Part shown: positions 56,858-64,000 of the stretch, in pieces | Layout: each line of letters starts with the position of its first letter | Position numbering within the stretch: position 1 is the first letter of the stretch | DNA from: G965279355 sp965279355 | Lineage (GTDB): Bacteria > Pseudomonadota > Alphaproteobacteria > CACIAM-22H2 | NCBI GenBank assembly: GCA_965279355.1 | Contig: OZ257155.1 | Coordinates: 4,774,001-4,838,000 of the forward strand | Direction of reading: 5' to 3' | Length of the DNA stretch: 64,000 bases | Notes under the pieces: generated by a model | What the model saw: the letters and a program-made list of their open reading frames with translations, nothing else | The model's database searches: none | What the model was told of the DNA's origin: nothing | Position numbers and translations under genes: made by a program

Positions 56858-57916
56858 ATGAACGATATTGTTGCGACGGCGGACGAAGACATCCTGTTCG
56901 CCCAACGCTGCTGGATAGGGCATGTCACGCTCAACCGGCCGCGCACCTTCAACGCCCTGACCTGGGATATGTGCCGGCGCTTCGACCGGCAGATGCAGAT
57001 CTGGGCGAAGGTGGACGAGATTGCCGGCGTGGTGGTGACCGGCGCCGGCGACCGTGCCTTCTGCGCCGGCGGCGATGTGCGGGCCATTGCGCTCCTTGGC
57101 AAGAACAGCAAGCTCAGCCGCGATTTCTTTTGGGATGAATATCGTCTTAACCGGCGCCTGTACCGTTATGCCAAACCGTATGTGGCGATCGCTGACGGCA
57201 TCACCATGGGCGGTGGCGTTGGCGTCTCCGCGCCGGCGAAGTATCGCGTGGTGACGGAGAAAACGCTGTTCGCGATGCCGGAGACGGCGATCGGCCTCTT
57301 CCCCGATGTCGGCGGCACTTACTATCTCTCCCGCTGTCCAGGAGAGACGGGCGTCTATCTGGCGCTCACCGGCGAGCGCATCAAGGCGGCGGACCTAATC
57401 TATACCGGCCTCTACACGCATTACGTCCGCTCCGAAGCAGTGCCCGAGCTTCTGACCAATATTGAGAACGAGGCGGTCTCGCGTGTCTTCGCCCGGACGG
57501 CCGAAGCAACGCCGGAAAAGCCAATGATGGCGCAGCGCCGCAAGATCATCGATCGCTGCTTTGCCGGTGACAGCATTGAGGCGATCCGTGACGCGTTGTC
57601 GCGTGAACAAAGCGACTGGGCGCGGGAGACACTTGCCAAGATCGACAAGACATCGCCGCTCAGTTTGCGCATTACCTTGCGGGCGCTACGTGAAGGCGCG
57701 GAGAAGAGTTTTGAGGACTGCATGAAGACGGAATACCGGTTGGTGCGGCGCTTCATGCAGGGGCATGATTTCTTCGAGGGCGTGCGCGCGGCGCTGATCG
57801 ACAAGGACAACCAGCCACGCTGGTCACCCGCCACGCTGGCAGACGTGACGCCCGAGATCGTCGATGCCTATTTTGCGCCGCTGACGGATGAGGACGAACT
57901 GCACTTCGACGATTAG
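56858..57916 (+). CDS. 3-hydroxyisobutyryl-CoA hydrolase (crotonase family)
   Basis: A 352-residue crotonase-fold hydrolase. The oxyanion hole is F-C-A-G-G-D-V-R-A and I-T-M-G-G-G-V-G; the catalytic Glu/Asp lie in M-P-E-T-A-I-G-L-F-P-D-V-G-G. The extended C-terminus (residues 250-352) is typical of HIBCH rather than enoyl-CoA hydratase. It would free 3-hydroxyisobutyrate, the substrate of the mmsB product downstream. It is tightly spaced after the acyl-CoA dehydrogenase gene. Confidence 0.87.
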   Translation: MNDIVATADEDILFAQRCWIGHVTLNRPRTFNALTWDMCRRFDRQMQIWAKVDEIAGVVVTGAGDRAFCAGGDVRAIALLGKNSKLSRDFFWDEYRLNRRLYRYAKPYVAIADGITMGGGVGVSAPAKYRVVTEKTLFAMPETAIGLFPDVGGTYYLSRCPGETGVYLALTGERIKAADLIYTGLYTHYVRSEAVPELLTNIENEAVSRVFARTAEATPEKPMMAQRRKIIDRCFAGDSIEAIRDALSREQSDWARETLAKIDKTSPLSLRITLRALREGAEKSFEDCMKTEYRLVRRFMQGHDFFEGVRAALIDKDNQPRWSPATLADVTPEIVDAYFAPLTDEDELHFDD

Positions 57917-57949
57917 CTCGGACGATCAAAGAAAAGGCAGGGAGGAGTC

Positions 57950-58846
57950 ATGGCAACGATTGGCTTTATCGGTCTTGGCAACATGGGCGGGCCGATGGCC
58001 CGCAATCTTGCAAAGGCAGGACACAAGGTCCGCGGCTTCGATCTTGTGAAAGCCAATCTCGATAACGCCGTTGCCGGCGGGGTCGTTGCGGCGTCAGGTG
58101 CCGCTGATGCCGTGAAAGGCGCGGAGGTTGTCATCACCATGCTGCCGGCTGGCGAGCATGTGCGGCGTGTGTATCTCGGTGATGGCGGCGTCATCGCCGC
58201 CGCGGGCAAAGGCATTCTGCTGATCGATTCCTCGACCATCGATGTCGAGACAGCCCGGGCCGTGGCGGACGCGGCGGCCAGGGCCGGCCTGCCAATGATC
58301 GACGCGCCGGTCTCAGGCGGAGTGGGCGGGGCGGAGGCAGGCACGCTCACCTTCATGGTGGGCGGACCTGATGACGCATACCACCGTGCGCGGCCCATCC
58401 TCGAAGCGATGGGCAAGACCATCGTTCATGCCGGAGCGGCCGGAAATGGGCAGGCGGCCAAGATCTGCAACAACATGATCCTGGGCGTTTCCATGATCGC
58501 CGTGAGCGAGGCGTTTGTTCTGGCCGAGAAGCTTGGCCTGGATGCTCAAAAGCTGTTCGACATCAGCTCCAAAGCATCGGGGCAGTGCTGGTCGATGACC
58601 GCCTACTGTCCAGCGCCCGGCCCGGTCCCGTCGGCTCCGGCGAATCGGGATTACAAAGCCGGGTTCACGACGGCCATGATGCTCAAGGATCTTACCCTGG
58701 CGCAGCAAGCCGCCGCGGTGGCGGGGGTGGCGACTCCGATGGGCGCACTGGCGCAGTCCCTGCACGGTTTAAATGCGGCCAGTGGGCGCGCAGGGCTAGA
58801 CTTTTCAAGTATCTTCAGTATGTTGCGGGGAGGAAAACCAAGTTAA
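57950..58846 (+). CDS. mmsB: 3-hydroxyisobutyrate dehydrogenase
   Basis: A 298-residue NAD-dependent beta-hydroxyacid dehydrogenase. The NAD-binding loop is G-F-I-G-L-G-N-M-G-G-P-M-A (residues 5-17), the D-A-P-V-S-G-G-V-G-G-A substrate motif lies near 122, and the catalytic lysine is in G-N-G-Q-A-A-K-I-C-N-N-M near 171. It oxidises 3-hydroxyisobutyrate to methylmalonate semialdehyde. mmsA, the next pathway enzyme, is not in this window. Confidence 0.92.
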   Translation: MATIGFIGLGNMGGPMARNLAKAGHKVRGFDLVKANLDNAVAGGVVAASGAADAVKGAEVVITMLPAGEHVRRVYLGDGGVIAAAGKGILLIDSSTIDVETARAVADAAARAGLPMIDAPVSGGVGGAEAGTLTFMVGGPDDAYHRARPILEAMGKTIVHAGAAGNGQAAKICNNMILGVSMIAVSEAFVLAEKLGLDAQKLFDISSKASGQCWSMTAYCPAPGPVPSAPANRDYKAGFTTAMMLKDLTLAQQAAAVAGVATPMGALAQSLHGLNAASGRAGLDFSSIFSMLRGGKPS

Positions 58847-58871
58847 TGTTGAGTTTTCCGGCAAATAAGGG

Positions 58872-58888
58872 CATGTTTTTCAAACATG
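58872..58888. promoter_or_regulatory. Palindrome upstream of ldtR, candidate autoregulatory operator
   Basis: CATGTTT and AAACATG flank TTC, 31 bases before the ldtR start codon. Size and position fit a MarR-type operator. Confidence 0.45.
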
Positions 58889-58919
58889 AGTCTAATAGTA
58901 GCCTCGAAAGGATCGGCGG

Positions 58920-59393
58920 ATGAAAGCCGCATATCTTGAAGCAGTGGCGCTAGTGGAGCGCCTGCACCGGCACTTCCTCGAGGTCGTCAAAGTCGAAATG
59001 GACCGCCTCGGGGTCCGCGACATTAACAACGTCCAGGCACTGATCCTGTACAACGTCGGCAGCGAAGAGCTGACCGTCGGTGAACTCACCCAGCGCGGCT
59101 ACTATCTCGGTTCGAACGTCTCCTACAATCTCAAGAAGCTGATCGAGCAGGGCTACATCGCCCAGGCGCGGTCACCGCATGATCGCCGCTCGGTCCGCAT
59201 CAAGCTGACTCAGAAGGGCCTCGATCTGCACCGCCGTCTCGACGGCATCTTCCAGCGCCATGCGGACGAACTCTCCCGCGGCACGGTGAAGCTTGAGGAA
59301 ATGCAGGCGATGGATCAGGCGCTGCGCAGGATCGAGCGCTTCTGGAACGCGGCCGTCGCTGAAGGCGGCGTGCCGGTCAACAGCGCCGCCTGA
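58920..59393 (+). CDS. ldtR: LdtR-type MarR family regulator
   Basis: A 157-residue winged-helix regulator that matches the alphaproteobacterial LdtR group, which in Liberibacter and Sinorhizobium controls an L,D-transpeptidase and stress tolerance. The characteristic parts are D-I-N-N-V-Q-A-L-I-L-Y-N-V-G, L-T-Q-R-G-Y-Y-L-G-S-N-V-S-Y-N-L-K-K-L and S-P-H-D-R-R-S-V-R-I-K-L-T. No L,D-transpeptidase gene is next to it. A short palindrome upstream could be its own operator. Confidence 0.85.
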   Translation: MKAAYLEAVALVERLHRHFLEVVKVEMDRLGVRDINNVQALILYNVGSEELTVGELTQRGYYLGSNVSYNLKKLIEQGYIAQARSPHDRRSVRIKLTQKGLDLHRRLDGIFQRHADELSRGTVKLEEMQAMDQALRRIERFWNAAVAEGGVPVNSAA

Positions 59394-59406
59394 CCGAACG
59401 CGCCGC

Positions 59407-60069
59407 CTAGCGGCGTGTCCCGCTATTGCGAAACTCGTATACCGGACGCCCCTGCGGTCCGGGCGAAAACTCGACCTCGATGTCCGCCGTGCGTCCGCAA
59501 CCCGCGACGGTCCAGCGTTCCGTCCAGCGGCCCGTATTCAGGGCCGCGCGATTCACGACGGCGCTGTTGCTGACCTGGATCGTATCGCGATCGGTGCAGC
59601 GAAGAGCGGCCGGGGCGGAAATCGACAGGGCCGTCTGCCCGGCATCGACCTGCAGCTTGAGATCGGCCAGCGATTCACCCGGGAACATCGGCAGCGGCAC
59701 GACGCCCTGATTGGGACGCGCCACAAATCCGACGCTGCGCACACCCGTCTTGCCGCAAGCGTCCACTTCCCAGACTTCCTGCCAGGCTGCGGTGCGTGGC
59801 GCGGGCGACGCACCTTCGAAGACCGGTTCTTCCAGCGGCTTCCACGAGCGGCCTCGAACTGGCTTTACATCGCGACAGACGGCGAGCAACGCGTTTGGCT
59901 CAAAGGCAGAGATCGCGGCGCGTAGGGCCGTCAGATGCGCCGGGGTACGAATGAATTCGCCCAGGCGGACGACGGAATTCGGTACGGGGTTGTTCTGGGC
60001 CCGCGCGGTTACTGGAAGCGCCGTCAGGAGAGCAACCAGTGCGACACAGGCATGATGGACACGACTCAT
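59407..60069 (-). CDS. Secreted hypothetical protein
   Basis: A 220-residue protein of unknown function. It has a signal peptide (residues 1-24, ending A-R-A-Q). The mature part contains four cysteines (in A-V-C-R-D, D-A-C-G-K, L-R-C-T-D and A-G-C-G-R), likely as two disulfides, and two related W-x-E-x-W-x-V-x-x-C-G segments (about residues 93-101 and 182-192), which suggest an internal duplication of a small beta domain. The start at 60069 is preferred because the signal peptide begins there. It is convergent with ldtR and follows the gcdH gene on the same strand. Confidence 0.7.
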   Translation of the reverse strand: MSRVHHACVALVALLTALPVTARAQNNPVPNSVVRLGEFIRTPAHLTALRAAISAFEPNALLAVCRDVKPVRGRSWKPLEEPVFEGASPAPRTAAWQEVWEVDACGKTGVRSVGFVARPNQGVVPLPMFPGESLADLKLQVDAGQTALSISAPAALRCTDRDTIQVSNSAVVNRAALNTGRWTERWTVAGCGRTADIEVEFSPGPQGRPVYEFRNSGTRR

Positions 60070-60131
60070 GGCGGTGATTGTCGCATGCCAGAGTCGGGCG
60101 GCGTCAACCGGCGATCCGTGTTGGCGTTCAA

Positions 60132-61352
60132 CTAGCCAGTGAACGCCTGTATGTCGGTTTGCGCGCGGCCGAGGATGAGGGCGTGGATATCGTGAGTGCC
60201 CTCGTAGGTATTCACGGCCTCCAGATTCAGCACATGGCGGATGACGTGATATTCGTCGGAAACGCCGTTTCCGCCGTGCATGTCGCGCGCGACACGGGCG
60301 ATGTCGAGGGCCTTGCCGCTCGAGTTGCGCTTGATCAGGGAGATCATTTCCGGCGTTGCGCGATCCTGGTCTTTGAGATGGCCGACCCGCAGGCAGGCTT
60401 GCAGCCCCAGTGAAATCTCGGTCTGCATATCGGCAAGCTTCTTCTGGATGAGCTGGTTGGCAGCCAGGGGCCGGCCGAACTGCTTGCGGTCCAGCGTATA
60501 GGATCGCGCCTGGTGCCAGCAGAATTCCGCCGCACCCAGCGCACCCCAGGCGATGCCGTAGCGTGCATTGTTCAGACATCCGAACGGGCCGGCCAGTCCG
60601 CTGGCGTCGGGAAGGATGCTGTCATCGGGGACTTCGACATTATCCATAACGATCTCGCCCGTGTCCGAGGCGCGCAGGCTGAACTTCCCTTCGATCTTCG
60701 GCGCGGAGAGACCCTTCACGCCCTTTTCGAGAACGAAGCCACGGATGATGCCTTCATCGTCTTTCGCCCAGACAACGAAGACGTCGGCGATCGGAGAATT
60801 GGTGATCCACATCTTCGCGCCGTTCAGCACCCAGCCGCCGGCTACCTTGCGCGCGCGGGTTTTCATGCCGCCGGGATCGGATCCGTGATCGGGCTCGGTC
60901 AGGCCGAAACAGCCGACCCATTCGCCCGTCGCAAGTTTGGGCAGATATTTCTGCCGCTGCGCCTCGGCGCCGTAGGCATGGATGGGATGCATCACAAGCG
61001 AAGATTGAACGCTCATCGCCGAGCGATAGCCTGAGTCCACGCGCTCGACTTCGCGGGCAATCAGACCATAAGCGACATAGTTCGTTCCGGCGCAGCCGTA
61101 GCCGTCGATGGTCGAACCGAGAAATCCCATCTCGCCCATCTCGCTCAGGATTGCGCGATCGAATTTCTCATGCCTGAACCCCTCAAGCACGCGCGGCATT
61201 AGTTTTTCCTGGCAATAGGCGCGGGCACTATCGCGGATCATCCGCTCGTCTTCTGTAAGCTGGTCGTCGAGCAACAGAGGGTCGTCCCAAATGAATTTCG
61301 TGGACGACTTTGTTTTGGCGGATGACGGAGAGCGGGTCGATGCAACAGCCAT
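60132..61352 (-). CDS. gcdH: Glutaryl-CoA dehydrogenase
   Basis: A 406-residue acyl-CoA dehydrogenase that oxidises and decarboxylates glutaryl-CoA to crotonyl-CoA in lysine and aromatic catabolism. Diagnostic features are F-G-L-T-E-P-D-H-G-S-D-P-G-G-M and the catalytic glutamate in N-T-Y-E-G-T-H-D-I-H-A-L-I-L-G-R, the H-D-I-H pattern being typical of GCDH. An N-terminal extension rich in Ser/Thr/Lys (residues 1-20) precedes the domain. Confidence 0.9.
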   Translation of the reverse strand: MAVASTRSPSSAKTKSSTKFIWDDPLLLDDQLTEDERMIRDSARAYCQEKLMPRVLEGFRHEKFDRAILSEMGEMGFLGSTIDGYGCAGTNYVAYGLIAREVERVDSGYRSAMSVQSSLVMHPIHAYGAEAQRQKYLPKLATGEWVGCFGLTEPDHGSDPGGMKTRARKVAGGWVLNGAKMWITNSPIADVFVVWAKDDEGIIRGFVLEKGVKGLSAPKIEGKFSLRASDTGEIVMDNVEVPDDSILPDASGLAGPFGCLNNARYGIAWGALGAAEFCWHQARSYTLDRKQFGRPLAANQLIQKKLADMQTEISLGLQACLRVGHLKDQDRATPEMISLIKRNSSGKALDIARVARDMHGGNGVSDEYHVIRHVLNLEAVNTYEGTHDIHALILGRAQTDIQAFTG

Positions 61353-61492
61353 AGGAAAACTCCGTGCGTGGACGGATAAAATGTAGAGCCGTCAAATATT
61401 AAAGCCCAGCATATCCCTAAAGTTTAAGATACTCGTGTTCTTTCTCGGACTCCGACCGAGACAGTATTCTTCCGGCGGAAAGTGGTGATGAA

Positions 61493-61687
61493 ATGGCCGA
61501 TCGCGAAGTCATCTTCGAGTTTTTGCAGATCGGGAATTCGGTGAAGGTCACGGCCTTCGATCCCGCGACGCTTGTCGAGGTTTCCATTGTAGGGCCGCCG
61601 ACGTCCAACCAGGCCAGTCTGCGCCATGCTGCCCTCCGCAAACTTGAGTATGTGTTGGCCAGAAAAGCCGCGGACAAGACCCGCTAA
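61493..61687 (+). CDS. Small conserved protein (DUF6898-like)
   Basis: A 64-residue protein beginning M-A-D-R-E-V-I-F-E-F-L-Q-I-G-N-S-V-K-V-T-A-F-D. The pattern of two strand pairs and a final helix (L-R-H-A-A-L-R-K-L-E-Y-V-L-A) resembles small alphaproteobacterial proteins that I believe are filed as DUF6898; this label is from memory. Function is unknown. Its upstream sequence contains a possible ribosome site GGAAAG close to the start. It lies alone between gcdH and a pentapeptide-repeat gene. Confidence 0.7.
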   Translation: MADREVIFEFLQIGNSVKVTAFDPATLVEVSIVGPPTSNQASLRHAALRKLEYVLARKAADKTR

Positions 61688-61846
61688 AGGCGCCTTTGAT
61701 TACTTGGGAATTACTTTGGATTTTTCGGATATGCCGAAGACCCGGCAATACTTTATGCTGTACAGGCTGTGAGCAATTGGTTTGATTTAGGCCGTTAACC
61801 GGACGGCTGGCGCCCGATCATCGGCGCCGTTCCGGTCGAGGAAGGC

Positions 61847-63184
61847 ATGTCATCTGGTCGTGACCCGTCTGCGGCGGCCAAGTCCGCGGAACTGACATGG
61901 ACGCCGCTCAAGATCAGTCAGTTCGAGGCGGCGCTTGCCGAACATGAGAAATTCGTCCGCGGCGTTGCCGGCGGTCGCCGGGCGCGGCTGGCTCATCATA
62001 ATTTCGAGGGCGGCAATTTCAGCGGCCGCAATCTGACAGAGATCGACCTGGTTGGCGCGAAGCTGGCTGGCTGTCTGTTCCGAAATTCCAAACTGCTCCG
62101 CGCCAATATGTTTGCGGCCGATGTCCGGCGTGCCCAGTTCGACGGTGCCGATCTCACGCGTGCCGATCTTCGCGGCGTCTGCTTTCGCGGCTGTTCGCTG
62201 AACGGGGCGATCCTCGCATCGGCCGACATTCGTGAAGCCGTGCTTGCCCGGCCCCACGAGGAGCAGTCAGCGCGTCACCAGGCGGACTCACAGCCGGCGG
62301 ATCTTTCTGTCGTGAACGCACGCGGCGCCGATCTGACAAACGCAAAGCTCGGCAGTTCATTTGTGCTGAATGCCGACTTCACAAACGCCTCCCTGAAGGG
62401 CGCCAATCTGAAAAACGCGGATCTGCGTTCGGCGAACTTTACCAACGCCAATCTTGAGGGGGCTGATCTCTCGGGATGCAAGGCGGCGGGTGCGTCGTTT
62501 CGCGGGGCGATTCTCAAGGGCGCTTCGCTGGCCGGAATCGATGTGGAGGGCGCCGATCTTTCAGGCGCGATTATCGATCCGAACGTCCTCGAAAGCGGCA
62601 TTCTGGGTTCTGCAAGCCGAAACCCCAATGCCTATCTGCAGATTGCCGACGTTGCAGCACGCGTCGCTGCGCATAAGGTTTGGCTCGATTCCGGCATGAG
62701 CGAAGGCAAGCCGGCCGATCTCGCGCGTGGTGATCTGGGTGGCAGCAAGCTTGCCAAGCTGTCGCTGGTCGGCGCGTCGTTCCGTGAAACGTTCCTTTTT
62801 GCGTCCGATTTCACGGAGGCCGAACTGGTGCATGCTGACTTCACCAAGGCCGATTTGCGTCAGGCCCGGTTCGGTCGGGCCGATTTGCGCGGCGCGCGGC
62901 TGAATGGTGCCAACCTGATGGAGGCGGATCTCCGCTCCGCCGATCTCAGTCCGATCATGAATGTCGGCACCGAAAAGGTGACGGTGGTCGCCGATCTCAG
63001 TGGGGCGAGCCTGGTTGGCGCAAAGCTCAGCGGTGCCAATCTCAGCGGCGCGAAACTGGTCGGTACCGATTTCTCTCGCGCCGATCTGCGCAACGTGATT
63101 CTTGACGGCGCCGATCTGCGCAACGCGATCCTGGACGGGGCCAACCTTGACGGCGTGCGGCTCGACCGTGCCGCAAGCCGCTAA
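61847..63184 (+). CDS. Pentapeptide-repeat protein
   Basis: A 445-residue protein largely built of A(D/N)LxX pentapeptide repeats in two blocks, about residues 50-125 and 150-235, then 285-440. The repeats predict a right-handed quadrilateral beta-helix. An N-terminal non-repeat helical part (1-48) and an interrupting segment (about 240-285, with I-A-D-V-A-A-R-V-A-A-H-K-V-W) separate them. Some relatives inhibit gyrase, others are structural or signalling; no specific role is indicated. A histidine kinase gene follows 21 bases after the stop and may share a transcript. Confidence 0.87.
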   Translation: MSSGRDPSAAAKSAELTWTPLKISQFEAALAEHEKFVRGVAGGRRARLAHHNFEGGNFSGRNLTEIDLVGAKLAGCLFRNSKLLRANMFAADVRRAQFDGADLTRADLRGVCFRGCSLNGAILASADIREAVLARPHEEQSARHQADSQPADLSVVNARGADLTNAKLGSSFVLNADFTNASLKGANLKNADLRSANFTNANLEGADLSGCKAAGASFRGAILKGASLAGIDVEGADLSGAIIDPNVLESGILGSASRNPNAYLQIADVAARVAAHKVWLDSGMSEGKPADLARGDLGGSKLAKLSLVGASFRETFLFASDFTEAELVHADFTKADLRQARFGRADLRGARLNGANLMEADLRSADLSPIMNVGTEKVTVVADLSGASLVGAKLSGANLSGAKLVGTDFSRADLRNVILDGADLRNAILDGANLDGVRLDRAASR

Positions 63185-63205
63185 ACCGTAGCTGAAGGCT
63201 GCTGC

Positions 63206-64000
63206 TTGACCGACAAGATCGACATGACGCCCGTTCTTGCGGCGGTTTCCGATCCGGTTCTGATCGTGAAAGGTGATTGCGTTCAGTACGCCAATCTTTC
63301 GGCGTTACAGCTACTTGGCAGAAGTGAGCCACTCATCGGGAAGCCGATCGGCAAGATCATCAATCTGCCGGTCTTTCAGGCGCTTGCGAAAAGCGGGGCC
63401 TCGGATGGTGGCCGTCCGAACTGGCATCGAACGCAGGTCAATTGCGCTACCGGCCAACGTATCGAGGCGGATATCGCGGTCATCGCTCTTGCGGGGACGG
63501 GAACGGCGGCCGTTCTGGTGCGCGAGACGGAGCAGGCTCCAGAGCTGTCCGCCGAAAATGCGGCGATGCATTCCGTGGACAATCTGAAGCAGATCGTCGC
63601 CAACATGGCGCATGAACTCCGTACGCCGCTGAACGCGATCATCGGCTTTTCCGACATCATTGCGCGCCGGATGTTCGGCGAGATCAATGATCGGTATGTG
63701 GGATATGCCGACGATATCCTGGCAACCGGACATCATCTGATGCAGATCATCGACAATATCCTCGACTATGCCAAGGTCGAGGCGGGCGAGATGACGCTGG
63801 GCGCCGAGCCGCTCAACATTGCCAACGTCGTGCGCACCAGCTTGCGGCTTGTGGCCGGTCAGGCCGAAAAGGGCGGGGTGGAGCTGATCGAGGAACTGCC
63901 CGCCAATTTACCCGACATTCGCGCGGACGGCACCAAGCTGAAGCAGATCATCGTGAACCTCGCCAGCAACGCCTTGAAGTTCACGCCGCGCGGCGGCCGC
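63206..64000 (+). CDS. Sensor histidine kinase, N-terminal part (cut by window end)
   Basis: An open frame of 265 codons that runs off the window. The N-terminal region (about residues 10-110) looks like a PAS domain (V-L-A-A-V-S-D-P-V-L-I-V-K-G-D). The dimerisation/phosphoacceptor motif is M-A-H136-E-L-R-T-P-L-N-A-I-I-G-F-S, and the N-box I-V-N-L-A-S-N-A-L-K-F-T is reached just before the end. No transmembrane segment is visible, so it is probably cytoplasmic. TTG 63206 with GAAGG upstream is the likely start; ATG 63224 is the alternative. The organisation resembles PleC/DivJ-type alphaproteobacterial kinases. Confidence 0.85.
   Translation, partial: MTDKIDMTPVLAAVSDPVLIVKGDCVQYANLSALQLLGRSEPLIGKPIGKIINLPVFQALAKSGASDGGRPNWHRTQVNCATGQRIEADIAVIALAGTGTAAVLVRETEQAPELSAENAAMHSVDNLKQIVANMAHELRTPLNAIIGFSDIIARRMFGEINDRYVGYADDILATGHHLMQIIDNILDYAKVEAGEMTLGAEPLNIANVVRTSLRLVAGQAEKGGVELIEELPANLPDIRADGTKLKQIIVNLASNALKFTPRGGR

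Overview
The window looks like chromosomal DNA of an alphaproteobacterium. It is GC-rich, with an LdtR-type MarR regulator, a DUF2852 protein, a magnesium-type HemB, Bug/TctC solute receptors, FNR/FixK-type boxes and several families of short palindromic repeats typical of Rhizobiales and Rhodospirillales. The genus cannot be fixed from the sequence. No rRNA, CRISPR array, integrase or transposase gene was seen; one tRNA (Gln, CUG) is present.

Region by region. 1-5.7 kb: the end of glnS, a DedA protein, a TetR regulator with two candidate operators, tRNA-Gln followed by palindromic repeats, a truncated haemoglobin, a HerA/DUF853 ATPase and Dps. 5.7-15.5 kb: a catabolic block of FAH hydrolase, VOC protein and TctC receptor, divergent from a gamma-resorcylate-decarboxylase-like enzyme; then ppx-rlmE and twin amidases. 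15.5-22 kb: a host-attachment protein, guaB, rsmB, a DUF1194 protein, a GNAT and guaA, so both enzymes of the GMP branch lie within 6 kb. 22-28.5 kb: a broken second guaA 3' end, a cytochrome c / TspO / hemerythrin group bounded by a 62-bp direct repeat, a second decarboxylase-like enzyme, a GST and an ABC-F ATPase. 28.7-32.1 kb: an AT-richer island with a divergent HTH/GIY-YIG protein and a three-gene set ending in a TIR-domain protein with a C-terminal zinc-binding module. This is the best candidate for an undescribed, probably defensive, system. 32-36 kb: phosphatase-superfamily and small enzymes among five copies or remnants of one MITE-like family. 36-46 kb: an ABC receptor / flavoprotein / SRPBCC operon facing a MarR gene, a methyltransferase and GlxA-type regulator, Ogt, a GFA protein, an ArsR-SRPBCC pair, and a YqjI-YqjH metal-responsive ferric reductase operon with visible operators. 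46-51 kb: alcohol dehydrogenase, universal stress protein and a P-type cation ATPase. 51-55.6 kb: an amino-acid permease flanked by two copies of the 5' end of an ArsC/Spx-like gene, small enzymes and hemB. 55.7-64 kb: a valine-degradation operon (acyl-CoA dehydrogenase, hydroxyisobutyryl-CoA hydrolase, mmsB), LdtR, glutaryl-CoA dehydrogenase, a pentapeptide-repeat protein and the start of a histidine kinase.

How parts fit together. Three boxes of the FNR/FixK pattern TTGA-N6-TCAA stand in front of the truncated haemoglobin, dps and host-attachment genes, which suggests a low-oxygen regulon. Several regulators sit beside palindromes that could be their own operators (TetR, ArsR, YqjI, MarR, LdtR). 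The catabolic genes (two decarboxylase-like amidohydrolases, FAH hydrolase, amidases, solute receptors, acyl-CoA dehydrogenases) suggest a soil or water heterotroph using aromatic and branched-chain compounds. All functions are inferred from reading protein sequences; no searches were run.
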